Notes under the pieces: generated by a model
Databases searched by the model: none
What the model saw: only the letters and a program-made list of their open reading frames with translations
What the model was told of the DNA's origin: nothing
Made by a program: the position numbers and the translations under genes
In this document: positions 51,365-60,953 of the stretch, one piece after another
Numbering within the stretch: the first letter of the stretch is position 1
Layout of the letters: each line of letters starts with the position of its first letter
Source: Saprospiraceae bacterium
GTDB lineage: Bacteria > Bacteroidota > Bacteroidia > Chitinophagales > Saprospiraceae
Length of the DNA stretch: 64,000 nt
Reading direction: 5' to 3'
NCBI GenBank assembly: GCA_022841345.1
Contig: JALHRR010000010.1
Span: 62,001 to 126,000, forward strand

Positions 51365-52354
51365 CTATTTATTGAAAGCAAGGTGATATAATGCATCTCC
51401 ATGATTCACTACAGCTGCCTGATTGTGCCCAATCAGAAAACCACTTTTAGATGCAATTATTGAACTTATTTGCTCTCCAAATGGGTCAGATATACTGCCG
51501 ATTATTTCAGATTTAGTGACATGTTCTCCTGAACTGCGCAAAGATGTAAAAATACCTGCTGAGGTAGCTCTGATCCACATAGTATGGCCGAAATCAAGAT
51601 GCTCAGACTTGCGTGGTTCATCCTGAATCATTTCAAAATGAGACAGAATATTGCAAATTCCTGTGGCAGCAACCTTGTTCGAATATTCATCCAATCTCAT
51701 GGATTCACCACCTTCAAACACTAAAATCGGTTTATGCATTAAGCGGGCAGTTTTTCTGAGCGAACTTGATATGGTTGCCATTGGAAATTGAACAGGAGCA
51801 TTGAAAATATCAGCGAGCAATTTACTTTGCTGGTCTGATTTTGTAAATCTGATTTGGGGGTAATTGTATCTTAATGAAGAGCCGGTATGGAAATCTATAC
51901 CAAAGTCAATTTCAGGCAGGATTCTTTTTGAAACTACGCTTGCCATTCTGGAAGCCAGCGAGCCCCTGGCATTGCCGGGAAAACTACGGTTGACATCTTT
52001 CCCATCGGGCAGGTCTCTGGAAAAATTCAAAAAACTATAAACATTCAGCAGAGGAACAACGATAACAGAACCTCGTTTAAGCTGATGAAGCATCCCGCTT
52101 TCCAGAATATTTTTCAAAGTGAATACTCCATTGATTTCGTCTCCATGGACTCCTGCTAAAAGTAAAATTCTTGGTCCGGGATTGGGAGAATGAAAAATAT
52201 GTATTTTAATACCAACCTTTTGGCCAATTGGCAATTTACCGACTAAAAATGTAACCGTCTGATATTCTCCGGGTTGTATTTGGATAGTCCCCATCTGGAT
52301 GTAGGGCTTTCTTTCCGGATTTAAATAATCTTCATTTATTACTGTTGATTTCAT
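51365..52354 (-). CDS. Succinylglutamate desuccinylase/aspartoacylase family zinc hydrolase
   Basis: I chose the ATG at 52354 (MKSTVINEDYL, 329 aa). An upstream in-frame ATG at 52513 would overlap rimK by 110 bp and add non-family residues. The zinc-binding motif LLAGVHGDEINGVF (H and E), the third ligand in IDFHTGS and the catalytic glutamate in LVFEGGE are all present, as in the M14-related AstE/AspA group. It probably cleaves an amide of an acidic amino acid derivative. Its position 49 bp after rimK suggests a substrate related to RimK-made glutamyl tails (inference). Confidence 0.88.
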   Translation of the reverse strand: MKSTVINEDYLNPERKPYIQMGTIQIQPGEYQTVTFLVGKLPIGQKVGIKIHIFHSPNPGPRILLLAGVHGDEINGVFTLKNILESGMLHQLKRGSVIVVPLLNVYSFLNFSRDLPDGKDVNRSFPGNARGSLASRMASVVSKRILPEIDFGIDFHTGSSLRYNYPQIRFTKSDQQSKLLADIFNAPVQFPMATISSSLRKTARLMHKPILVFEGGESMRLDEYSNKVAATGICNILSHFEMIQDEPRKSEHLDFGHTMWIRATSAGIFTSLRSSGEHVTKSEIIGSISDPFGEQISSIIASKSGFLIGHNQAAVVNHGDALYHLAFNK

Positions 52355-52403
52355 TATTTGCTTTGTTGATGCGATTAAATAGCATGCTGCAGTTTGATTC
52401 TGT

Positions 52404-53297
52404 TTAAAGACCAGACTTTTTCGCAGCAAGGCTTCGTTCGACAAATTGGATAATACTACCTGCGATATCGACCTTAGTAGTGGTTTCAATACCTTCCAAG
52501 CCGGGGGAGGCATTTACTTCCAAAACCAGGGGTCCTCTTTCAGACCTCAGAAGATCCACACCTGCAACATGAAGGCCCAGTACTTCGGCGGCTGCCAGAG
52601 CAATTTTCTCTTCTTCCGCGTTTAATTTTTCAATGGCTGCACTTCCACCTCTATGCAGATTTGATCTGAAATCTCCTTCGACAGCTTGTCGTTTCATGGA
52701 TCCGACTACTTTACCATCCACTACAAAAGCCCGGATATCTGCGCCTTTTGCTTCTTTAATAAATTCCTGCAACAGAGTATCCTGATCCAATTGATGAAAT
52801 GCTTCCAGCGTTGACCAGGCATTGTTATAGCTATCAGAAAGAATTACGCCGAGTCCATGAGTACTTTCTTTCAATTTGACAACTATGGGAAGCTCCAGAT
52901 ATTTCTCAAGACTTTTTGCCTGAAAACCAATTTTGTTTGCCATGATGGTTTTAGGCACCGGAATTCCTGCTGCAGACAAATGCTGAATACATCTGAATTT
53001 ATCCCTTGCTTTTACTAATGCTTCAGAACCTGTCGCTGAAAAAACTCCATTTAATTCAAACTGACGAATCACAGCAGCTCCATACACAGTTGCTGTTGCT
53101 CCAATTCTGGGAATGATGGCATCCACATGATCCAGCTTGATTCCATTATAGAGCATGGTCATACCCTGGCTATCAGCCATCAAATCAAACTTTTGATGAT
53201 CCAGTACCATCACCTGATGTTTCCTCTGCCTGCAGGCGGTAACGATGCTTTGAGTAGAATATAAATGCGGATTGCGTGACAGAACAACAATATTCAT
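52404..53297 (-). CDS. rimK: RimK family alpha-L-glutamate ligase
   Basis: The protein is 297 aa with an ATP-grasp fold. It starts MNIVVLSRNPHLYSTQSI, followed by DAIIPRIGATATVYG. The ATP-grasp core has VVKLKESTHGLGVILSDS, LLQEFIKEAKGADIRAFVVDGKVVGSMKR and the metal end GVDLLRSERGPLVLEVNASPGLEGI. RimK adds glutamates to the C-terminus of ribosomal protein S6 or makes related polyglutamate products. It is the first gene of a pair with the aspartoacylase-like hydrolase. Confidence 0.94.
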   Translation of the reverse strand: MNIVVLSRNPHLYSTQSIVTACRQRKHQVMVLDHQKFDLMADSQGMTMLYNGIKLDHVDAIIPRIGATATVYGAAVIRQFELNGVFSATGSEALVKARDKFRCIQHLSAAGIPVPKTIMANKIGFQAKSLEKYLELPIVVKLKESTHGLGVILSDSYNNAWSTLEAFHQLDQDTLLQEFIKEAKGADIRAFVVDGKVVGSMKRQAVEGDFRSNLHRGGSAAIEKLNAEEEKIALAAAEVLGLHVAGVDLLRSERGPLVLEVNASPGLEGIETTTKVDIAGSIIQFVERSLAAKKSGL

Positions 53298-53465
53298 ATG
53301 AGTCAGGAATTAACGATTATTCATTGAAAAGCCTGAAAGCTACTGAATATTTGTAAAATAAAGGCTTTAAGTCCAGGATGGAAATCCCTGAATGACCAGC
53401 ATGCCGGATAAAAAAAGATTAGAATAATCGTATTGGGGACTCTGCAATAAATGAAAAGTTAGTTT

Positions 53466-54386
53466 CTATACTTTTAGAAATGATTGCCGGTCAAAATTTG
53501 GGACTTCAGATTCAAGAACAGACAATATCTCATCCTGAGACCTTCCACTGATTGCTTCCATCAGACTTAAGCTAAGACCTTGATTGTAGCACCTCACAAT
53601 GACATTCACTGTTGTATTTTCTACTCCTATTTCCATGCCGATTTCCTTTCCGATTTGCTTTCCGGTTTCCAAACCTTTTGCCTCTGCATCATGCAACATG
53701 GATGCCTGAGTACGTACAACATCCCAATATTTGTCATATTTCTCAAGTTCTTCCACTGTGTATGAGCTTTCTTCCAATAATTGAATTGCTTTAGCAATTT
53801 CAGGTACCTGCATCATTTCTTCAGGTATGGGGTATTTTTTATTTTCTATCATTGCTAAATATTTTAACCAAAGTACACCAATTTTCTTTTCAGTCAGATT
53901 TGCAGCCTTAAATTTTGGTATTTCTATAAACACATATTCGATTCCATTTAGTTTCCTTTGAGGAAATTGCACATCCAAAATTTGATAATGGTGAAAGTAT
54001 CCCGGAGACTGAAATCCCATATCATCATTCACAATATTGAGTGAATATACGGGAGAAAGTTTCAAATACTTTTCACCACGGGATAATTGTCTTGAAAATA
54101 TTTTAGCTGCATTAAAAAGAACTCTGCTGAAAAAAGCCTGCGTGAAAATCATTTGCATTTCAACAATGAACTGCCTTTTATGATTATCAATACATCTGAC
54201 ATCGACAATGGTTTGCTTTTGCAGGATACTTTCCGGCAGCAGTTCTAAAGGCAAATATTCAAGTTCATCAATCCACACGCCATCATCAAATGGCATAATG
54301 CTATTTAAAAAGCTCCTGAGCAAATTAGGGTGCTCTCCAAATACTCTTTTGAATGTGATATCATTTTTCGGATCGAGATATCTCAT
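53466..54386 (-). CDS. Rpn family PD-(D/E)XK nuclease/transposase-like protein
   Basis: The protein is 306 aa. The typical start is LDPKNDITFKRVFGEHPNLLRSFLN; a core strand pair IVDVRCIDNHKRQFIVEMQM carries the Asp and Glu-x-Gln of the nuclease fold. The family segment IFSRQLSRGEKYLKLSPVYSL and a coiled C-terminus with EVGKQIGKEIGMEIGVE-like Gly/Ile/Glu repeats follow. Members are annotated as recombination-promoting nucleases or transposase-like and are often multicopy. No terminal inverted repeats flank it, so I do not call an insertion element. Confidence 0.88.
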   Translation of the reverse strand: MRYLDPKNDITFKRVFGEHPNLLRSFLNSIMPFDDGVWIDELEYLPLELLPESILQKQTIVDVRCIDNHKRQFIVEMQMIFTQAFFSRVLFNAAKIFSRQLSRGEKYLKLSPVYSLNIVNDDMGFQSPGYFHHYQILDVQFPQRKLNGIEYVFIEIPKFKAANLTEKKIGVLWLKYLAMIENKKYPIPEEMMQVPEIAKAIQLLEESSYTVEELEKYDKYWDVVRTQASMLHDAEAKGLETGKQIGKEIGMEIGVENTTVNVIVRCYNQGLSLSLMEAISGRSQDEILSVLESEVPNFDRQSFLKV

Positions 54387-54476
54387 AATTCAAAGTTTAC
54401 TTTTACCAGAACAAAATAAAAAATAAATCTTGCACCTGCAATTTGGAATTATCATCTTTAAGCCAAATACTCCTCA

Positions 54477-55793
54477 ATGTCTGAAATTCTCCTTGCTCCG
54501 GCATATAGTAAAAGACGCGTTCACAATGCGTGGGCTATATTTGACAGCGCCAATTCAGTGCATGCACTAGTCATAACAGCAGCAATTTTCCCGGCATATT
54601 TTCTAAATGTAACGGATGAGACTCTCAGTTTTGCAGGCATATCGATGTACAATTCCACTTTGTATGCCTTTTGTATTTCTGCTGCATTTCTAATTATGGC
54701 GGCCTTATCGCCATTATTGTCAGGAATAGCAGATTATGGTGGCCGGAGAAAAGCTTTCATGAAATTTTTCACCTATTTAGGAAGCATTTCCTGCATGTTC
54801 TTATTCTTTTTTGAAGGCATGGCTACCTTGTATGTGGGAGTATTTGCTTTCATTTTGTCAGTAATTGGATTTACGGGAGGCCTTGTATTTTACAACTCAT
54901 ACCTTCCATTAATATCCCGGGAAGAAGAGTATGATCGTTTGAGTGCAAAAGGCTTTGCTTTTGGATATGTAGGGAGTGTTATTTTGCTTGTTTTAATTTT
55001 AGCCGCCATCATAAACCCTCAGTGGGTAGGGTTGGAAGATGCAGGTCTGGTAACCAGGTTTGGTTTTTTACTGGTAGGCATATGGTGGATGGCATTAGCT
55101 CAAATTCCATTCAAATATTTACCTCAGGATAAAAAGACTCATTTTACACCAAAAGCTCTTAAAATGGGCTATCTGAAAATCATCAAGGTATGGAGAGAGT
55201 TGAAAAAACTTGCCAATGTCCGGACCTTTTTGATTGCCTTTTTCTGCTATAGTTTGGGTGTTCAAACAACTATTATGCTCGCTGCCACTTTTGCAGAAAC
55301 AGAGATGGCATTTGAAACTTCTGAATTAATTTTGCTGATTCTAATCATTCAGCTGGTAGCGGTGGTTGGTGCTTATTTATTTGCACTTTTATCAGGTTGG
55401 AAAGGGAACAAATTTTCACTGATTACGCAACTTATTCTATGGGTTGTTGTGTGTTTACTTGCTTATTCTGTAAACACAAAGATTAATTTCTATTTGGTTG
55501 CCGGTTTGGTAGGGCTCGTGCTGGGAGGAATTCAATCATTATCACGATCGTCTTATGCCAAGTTGATTTCCGGCCATTCGAAGGAGAGTACTTCTTATTT
55601 CAGTTTTTATGACGTGCTGGAAAAAATGGGTGTGGTATTGGGGACATTTTGTTTTGGACTGGTTTCTCAGCTTACAAACAGTATGCGCACCAGTACATTG
55701 GTGCTTGCATTATTCTTTGTCATAGGGTTGCTTATTTTGACAAGAGTTGATTTTTCACATTCAAAAAGTGAATCTCAATCTACAAATTCGTAA
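54477..55793 (+). CDS. MFS transporter, UMF1 type
   Basis: The protein is 438 aa with about 12 hydrophobic segments. The N-terminal signature RVHNAWAIFDSANSVHALVI is typical of the UMF1 (Atg22-like) branch, and GIADYGGRRKAFMKFF is the loop 2-3 motif. GLVLGGIQSLSRSSYAKLI marks the conserved segment in the second half. It sits in the inner membrane; the substrate is unknown and might be an amino acid or another metabolite. Its stop overlaps the convergent lipoprotein gene by 19 bp. Confidence 0.9.
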   Translation: MSEILLAPAYSKRRVHNAWAIFDSANSVHALVITAAIFPAYFLNVTDETLSFAGISMYNSTLYAFCISAAFLIMAALSPLLSGIADYGGRRKAFMKFFTYLGSISCMFLFFFEGMATLYVGVFAFILSVIGFTGGLVFYNSYLPLISREEEYDRLSAKGFAFGYVGSVILLVLILAAIINPQWVGLEDAGLVTRFGFLLVGIWWMALAQIPFKYLPQDKKTHFTPKALKMGYLKIIKVWRELKKLANVRTFLIAFFCYSLGVQTTIMLAATFAETEMAFETSELILLILIIQLVAVVGAYLFALLSGWKGNKFSLITQLILWVVVCLLAYSVNTKINFYLVAGLVGLVLGGIQSLSRSSYAKLISGHSKESTSYFSFYDVLEKMGVVLGTFCFGLVSQLTNSMRTSTLVLALFFVIGLLILTRVDFSHSKSESQSTNS

Positions 55794-57253
55794 CATCCTG
55801 CATCGGGCACCTGCTTGCGCTGAATACCTTTGATATCTGTGAGAATGTTATTCAGAAACAATGCTTTACCCCTGGCCAATGACATAGTATCCAGACTGTA
55901 ATCCTGCATGGCAGCATTTAAAAAAAGTGTATCAGTTCTTAACACAGGAACACAATTAATACATTTATCATTGAAATCTGCAAATCTGGTATTTTTCAAT
56001 AACTCTTCTACTCTTACGAGCGTATGGCTGAATTGATATTGAAAGAATGTGGGTTGCTCAGGTCTGGCATCTACAAGGGATACCACATCCTTTCCTGCTC
56101 CCTGAAGGATTGAGTTAGTGACATTTAATGTAATGGGAAAAATGTCACCAACTGAGCAAACCGGCGGGTCGTAACAAATAAAATTCTGAGCACTGATCCC
56201 TTCTTTTACTATGCCAATATTGGCGAATGTGCAATACGTAAAATTATAATTCCCTCCATACACCAGTGCTGCGCCTCCTCCATAGCAGTTAGCAAATAAA
56301 CAATTAGTAGCATCAATTCTTGCCCGGACACCCGCAATACCCGCCGAAGAGCTGTTGTGTACCTGCACTTTGTCCAGGATTACATGACTTGCCGAATCAG
56401 CATAAATACCCAGTATAGGATTTCTGATAATAACATTAGTGAAAATATGCGGCCCCTTGCTGTCCTTTCCAAGTCTGATACCTGACCATTGACCGGGCAC
56501 ATCTTTGAACTCAGGCTCCAGGCGATCACCTTGTATTAAAACCGGTGATTCTACAGTTCCTTCCATCCTGATTTTACCTGCTGGCAATGTGAACAAAATA
56601 CCATCATTATAAATAACCTCTGGTTCTGGTCTGGCAATACCACCATGAAAATAAAGCTTAGTCCCGGCCGGAATTACCAGGGTGCAACTATCAATAAACA
56701 CTACGCCATAAATGACATAAGGCTTAGGATCATTCCATATCACCTGATTTAGATCGCATGAAAGCAGTGATTGCTGCCCCTGTGCTGTACTGTTGGGAAT
56801 ATAATTTGCATTCTGACCCCAGGCTTGCATCAGCACTTTTTGCTCATTTCCATTCAGGTTGAATAATATTTGATTTTCGATTACATATGGACTCACTGAC
56901 AAAGGCTGATCAGGGTCAATAGTTACTTCAGCAAAAATATAGAGACTGTCATCAGCTGCTATCTGAATTTCAGACTGGTCATTTCCTGCAACTCCGTCTA
57001 CATTTAGTCTGAATGTTGCATTATTTCCCTGCGAAAGACGGATACTGTTGATCTTGATGGGTTGCGAATGTCTGTTATATACTTTTAAAATCCTTGTCGC
57101 TGAACCTTTTGTAGTAAAAACTGTATCAAATCTCAGGGTATCTGTGGAAAATTCCAGCATGGCAGCCGGGTCAGTCAAAAAGTTGTCTTTCCTGCAAGCG
57201 CTCATCACCAGATACAAACCCAACAGTATATATAAAACCGTATATTTTGTCAT
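55775..57253 (-). CDS. Lipoprotein with right-handed beta-helix-like region (choice-of-anchor Q type end)
   Basis: The protein is 492 aa with lipobox LYLVMSAC (Cys ~20). An Ig-like N-terminal part (LEFSTDTLRFDTVFTTKGSATRILKVYNRHSQPI) is typical of surface lipoproteins of this phylum. A parallel beta-helix-like region follows from about residue 185 (VFIDSCTLVIPAGTKLYFHGG, NVIIRNPILGIYADSASHVILDKVQVHNS). The end, SLARGKALFLNNILTDIKGIQRKQVPDAGCYEF, fits the choice-of-anchor Q pattern (D.xG..R...PDxGxYE). It probably binds or processes polysaccharide at the cell surface; no catalytic residue is identified. Confidence 0.85.
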   Translation of the reverse strand: MTKYTVLYILLGLYLVMSACRKDNFLTDPAAMLEFSTDTLRFDTVFTTKGSATRILKVYNRHSQPIKINSIRLSQGNNATFRLNVDGVAGNDQSEIQIAADDSLYIFAEVTIDPDQPLSVSPYVIENQILFNLNGNEQKVLMQAWGQNANYIPNSTAQGQQSLLSCDLNQVIWNDPKPYVIYGVVFIDSCTLVIPAGTKLYFHGGIARPEPEVIYNDGILFTLPAGKIRMEGTVESPVLIQGDRLEPEFKDVPGQWSGIRLGKDSKGPHIFTNVIIRNPILGIYADSASHVILDKVQVHNSSSAGIAGVRARIDATNCLFANCYGGGAALVYGGNYNFTYCTFANIGIVKEGISAQNFICYDPPVCSVGDIFPITLNVTNSILQGAGKDVVSLVDARPEQPTFFQYQFSHTLVRVEELLKNTRFADFNDKCINCVPVLRTDTLFLNAAMQDYSLDTMSLARGKALFLNNILTDIKGIQRKQVPDAGCYEFVD

Positions 57254-57452
57254 TGACTATCTTTCAATCTATAAAATGAGCCCAAAAATAGCATTATCAG
57301 GCAAGTCATGCCCTTTAAATGCCGGGTATTTGATAACGAATTATCAAAAAACTTGTTTCCTTTGCATTCAATTATGAAGTTAAAAGTGACTATCCCCGTA
57401 CATTCCTACAAGCTACATGGCCATTTGAAGCCATATTTTTCAAGCAATATCA

Positions 57453-58145
57453 ATGTATAAAAATAATCGGATAGCGGTCATTATTCCTGCTTACAACGAA
57501 GAAAACAGCATTTCAAAAGTAATTAACGACATTCCTTCCGGAATAGTGGATCATTTAATTGTAGTCAATAATAATAGCAAAGATGATACTGCTGAAGTTG
57601 CCAAACAATGCGGTGCCATCGTTCTGGATCAACCGGAACAGGGCTATGGAAATGCATGCTTAAAGGGAATATCATATCTCAGTAAAAATGAAGTTGAAAT
57701 AGTGGTTTTTCTGGATGCTGATTACTCTGACTATCCTGAATATATTCTGCCAATGCTGGATGCAATATTCAGTGATAAAGTTGATTTTGTTATCGGAAAC
57801 AGGGCTTCAAATTTGAGAGAAAGCGGATCTATGACATTTCCCCAGATTGCAGGGAATTGGCTGGCAACTAAATTAATTAAAATCATTTGGGGTTATAAAT
57901 TTAATGATCTGGGACCATTCAGAGCTATCCGATATACAGTTCTTCAAAAAATGAAAATGCAGGACCGGACATATGGATGGACTGTAGAAATGCAAATAAA
58001 GGCAGCTAAAATGAAGATTCCATTTACTGAAGTTCAGGTTCCTTATAGAAAAAGGGTAGGTATTTCAAAAATATCAGGCACAATAAGCGGTACTCTAAAA
58101 GCTGGTTATAAGATATTGTGGACAATTTTCAAGTATTCCTTCTAA
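57453..58145 (+). CDS. Family 2 glycosyltransferase, polyprenyl-phosphate sugar synthase-like
   Basis: The protein is 230 aa, a single GT-A domain without membrane helices. It starts with IAVIIPAYNEENSISKVIND and LIVVNNNSKDDTAEVAKQ, with the DxD motif in VVFLDADYSDYPEYI. The acceptor part is GPFRAIRYTVLQKMKMQDRTYGWTVEMQIKAA. The C-terminal KRVGISKISGT pattern is shared with DPM1-type enzymes. It likely transfers a sugar from an NDP-sugar to a polyprenyl phosphate. Its TAA overlaps the ATG of the next gene (TAATG), so they are translationally coupled. Confidence 0.9.
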   Translation: MYKNNRIAVIIPAYNEENSISKVINDIPSGIVDHLIVVNNNSKDDTAEVAKQCGAIVLDQPEQGYGNACLKGISYLSKNEVEIVVFLDADYSDYPEYILPMLDAIFSDKVDFVIGNRASNLRESGSMTFPQIAGNWLATKLIKIIWGYKFNDLGPFRAIRYTVLQKMKMQDRTYGWTVEMQIKAAKMKIPFTEVQVPYRKRVGISKISGTISGTLKAGYKILWTIFKYSF

Positions 58146-59635
58146 TGTCAGCTATACCGGACATCATTTCTGGACTTTTTTCATGGCTGGTAATTGTTGT
58201 TTACCTGACTTCAGTCATACTGATCAACATTTATTGCTTCATTCAGCTCTGGCTATTCTTTAAAGCCCGAAACAAAAAAATCCAAAAAACAAAATTACCG
58301 CTAACAGAATGGCCCTTTGTTACGGTGCAATTGCCGGTGTATAATGAAAAATATGTGATCGAAAGGCTGATTGACAATATCGTATTGCTGGATTATCCTT
58401 TAGAAAAATTGGAAATTCAGATTTTGGATGATTCAACAGATAAGACTTCAGACTTGATCCGGCAAAAACTTATACAGTATAACAATAAGGGAATCCAATT
58501 CTCACATTTGCAACGCATGCAGAGAAGCGGATATAAAGCCGGAGCATTAAAGGCTGGACTGGAGAGTGCAAAAGGAGAATTGATTGCGATATTCGACGCA
58601 GACTTCCTCCCCCTCCCTGATTTTCTAAAACAGACAATTCCTTACTTTTCTGATCCTAACACCGGAGTTGTTCAGACAAGATGGGAACATATCAATGCAG
58701 ACTACTCATGGATGACCATGATGCAGGCATTGCAGCTCAATGTCCATTTCATGGCAGAACAATCAGGCAGGCAATCTGCTGGGCTTTTTCTGCAATTTAA
58801 TGGTACAGGTGGAGTATGGCGTAAAAAGACGATCCTGGAGGCCGGAAATTGGCAAGATGATACATTGACAGAGGATTTGGATCTGAGTTACCGTGCACAG
58901 ATAAAAGGTTGGGAAATTCAGTATTTAATGAGCATTGGAACTCCCTCTGAATTGCCGGTAGAAATGAATGGATTAAAAGCTCAACAATTCAGATGGATGA
59001 AAGGTGGGGTAGAAACAGCAAAAAAAATACTACCTAAAATATTTAGTTCAAACTTTCCTTTTACAATCAAAATGCATGCTGTCATTCATCTTTTAAACAG
59101 CTCAGTTTTTTTGATATTGATGACTTGTTTCCTGAGCAGTTTATTTATGGCCAGTGCTATCGGATTTCTTGGAGTATCTGTCAAAATTATGGCATTGCTC
59201 CCATTGGGGTTAATAAGCTTATTCTATGTTTATTATTCCTGCAATGTTCAGCTGCTAAAGACAAAAAACCCTATCCTGAAAGTATTCGCATTCCTTCCTT
59301 ATTTTCTTAGTTTTCTCGCATTGTCTTCTGGACTATCCTATCACAATGCACGTGCAGTGTGGCTTGGTTATATAGGAAAAAAATCAGGTTTTATCCGCAC
59401 ACCAAAATTCAATATCATGAAAAAAGAAGATCGAATCAAACAGCCATCCTATTTGCAGGGAACTGATAGAAATATACTTTTCATCGAGTTGATCATTGCC
59501 GGGATATTAGTGATTTCCATGATCCATCACATTTCAATCGGAGTCTACCATTTTATTTATTTTCATCTCATGCTATTTTTAGGGTATATTGGAATCATAT
59601 ACTACACACTCAAAGATGCCTTCCGCCGCTATTAA
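58145..59635 (+). CDS. Membrane family 2 glycosyltransferase, cellulose synthase/ceramide glucosyltransferase-like
   Basis: I chose the ATG at 58145, which overlaps the preceding stop as TAATG; an in-frame ATG at 58118 is possible. The protein is 496 aa. An N-terminal membrane helix (VIVVYLTSVILINIYCFIQLWLFF) is followed by the GT-A domain with VTVQLPVYNEKYVIERLI, ILDDSTDKTSDLI, DxD in IAIFDADFLPLPDF, GTGGVWRKKTI, TEDLDLSYRAQ and QQFRWMKGG (QxxRW). These are the D, DxD, ED and QxxRW residues of processive-type GT2 enzymes. Several C-terminal membrane helices follow. The acceptor is unknown. Confidence 0.92.
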   Translation: MSAIPDIISGLFSWLVIVVYLTSVILINIYCFIQLWLFFKARNKKIQKTKLPLTEWPFVTVQLPVYNEKYVIERLIDNIVLLDYPLEKLEIQILDDSTDKTSDLIRQKLIQYNNKGIQFSHLQRMQRSGYKAGALKAGLESAKGELIAIFDADFLPLPDFLKQTIPYFSDPNTGVVQTRWEHINADYSWMTMMQALQLNVHFMAEQSGRQSAGLFLQFNGTGGVWRKKTILEAGNWQDDTLTEDLDLSYRAQIKGWEIQYLMSIGTPSELPVEMNGLKAQQFRWMKGGVETAKKILPKIFSSNFPFTIKMHAVIHLLNSSVFLILMTCFLSSLFMASAIGFLGVSVKIMALLPLGLISLFYVYYSCNVQLLKTKNPILKVFAFLPYFLSFLALSSGLSYHNARAVWLGYIGKKSGFIRTPKFNIMKKEDRIKQPSYLQGTDRNILFIELIIAGILVISMIHHISIGVYHFIYFHLMLFLGYIGIIYYTLKDAFRRY

Positions 59636-60953
59636 TCTAAAGTATTTTGTTTGGGCAGGACTATTAGTTCTGATGTATTCTATTATGTTTTGGGGACTTG
59701 AAAGAGCCGATTTTATCTTATATTTTTCGTTATTTTCACTGGCCTTCCTTTTTCATTTATATCCATTTACCAAATGGGGGGCTCAAGTCAATTTTGGGCT
59801 GTTGATTGGCACCGGGCTTGTTATCCGGCTATTGGCGCTGAGTGCTTTCCCAACACTTTCGGAAGATATTTACAGGTATATTTGGGATGGATATCTCAGT
59901 CAGGCCGGAATCAGTCCTTATGCATTCACACCGGATGAATGTACCAATGTTTATTCATTTCAGGAGTATCCTGTGCTCCGTTCAATTTACCCACTTTTAA
60001 ATTCACCTTCTTATTACTCTGTCTACCCTCCGGTGGCGCAGGCATTCTTCACTTTTGGTGGCTGGATCGCATCCCTCTGGGGTATTTCAGCGGCTATAGC
60101 GGGTTTGAAATCTTTGCTCCTGATAGTAGAATTGATGGGCTGGTTTTTCGTCTATCAATTATTTCAAATTCAAAAAGCTGATCAGAAATGGTTTTGGGCA
60201 TTGTGGTTAAATCCATTGTTGATTCTGGAGTGGAATTTTAGCGGGCATATTGAATCACTTGCTGCCACTTTAATTTTAGGCAGTGTCTTCTTTCTAAAAA
60301 TGAAAAAACACTATCTGAGTGGAATTTTACTTGCTTCGGCTGTCTTAGTCAAATTATGGCCTTTACTTTTTGCTCCCTTTTTTGTGAAATATTTAAAGTC
60401 AAAGCCTGAAAAAACAAAATGGATTGCAGCATTTGTTATTACAGGAATAATAGGTGCTACTCCTCTTTTCATTCAGGTACAATATTTTATCCATTTCAAA
60501 ACTAGCCTGGACTTATATTTCAGAACTTTCGAATTTAATGCTTCCATATATTATTTATTCAGAGCAATAGGAAGCTGGTGGTATGGGTATAATCCTATCC
60601 ACATAACAGGGCCACTGTGCACAATACTTATGCTGGGAATTTGCATATGGTTATATATAAAAAGGAGGGTCACAGATGCCGGACAATTGATGGACTCCAT
60701 ACTGATAATTAGCATTATCTATCTTTTGTTTGCGACCACGGTGCATCCCTGGTATTTGAGTATTTTGCTACCATTTGCTTATTTGAATGCGCGCTGGAGT
60801 ATGGTACTTTGGTCATATCTCATTTTTGCCTCTTACCTCGCGTATAGCACGCTACCAGTGAAGGAAAACTTAATAATTGTGGCATTCACGTATATCATAG
60901 TTTTTGGGGGGATTTGGCTGGAATGGGCAGGTCGAAAGTCCCCGCAACCCTGA
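59616..60953 (+). CDS. Polytopic GT-C type mannosyltransferase-like protein
   Basis: I chose the ATG at 59616 (20-bp overlap with the previous gene); an ATG at 59589 is also in frame. The protein is 445 aa with about 10-12 membrane helices. The lumenal signature FPTLSEDIYRYIWDGYLSQAGISPYAFTPDE contains the acidic catalytic pair of polyprenyl-phosphomannose-dependent transferases (MptA/B and DUF2029-like). It probably uses the polyprenyl-linked sugar made by the first gene of this operon. The last codons and stop lie inside a hairpin that begins a repeat region. Confidence 0.87.
   Translation: MPSAAINLKYFVWAGLLVLMYSIMFWGLERADFILYFSLFSLAFLFHLYPFTKWGAQVNFGLLIGTGLVIRLLALSAFPTLSEDIYRYIWDGYLSQAGISPYAFTPDECTNVYSFQEYPVLRSIYPLLNSPSYYSVYPPVAQAFFTFGGWIASLWGISAAIAGLKSLLLIVELMGWFFVYQLFQIQKADQKWFWALWLNPLLILEWNFSGHIESLAATLILGSVFFLKMKKHYLSGILLASAVLVKLWPLLFAPFFVKYLKSKPEKTKWIAAFVITGIIGATPLFIQVQYFIHFKTSLDLYFRTFEFNASIYYLFRAIGSWWYGYNPIHITGPLCTILMLGICIWLYIKRRVTDAGQLMDSILIISIIYLLFATTVHPWYLSILLPFAYLNARWSMVLWSYLIFASYLAYSTLPVKENLIIVAFTYIIVFGGIWLEWAGRKSPQP

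Noticed and set aside
52355-52513. N-terminal extension of the aspartoacylase-like gene
   Set aside because: It overlaps the end of rimK by 110 bp and lacks similarity to the family; ATG 52354 is better.
53466-54386. Rpn-type gene considered as an insertion sequence
   Set aside because: No terminal inverted repeats or target duplications are visible at its borders.
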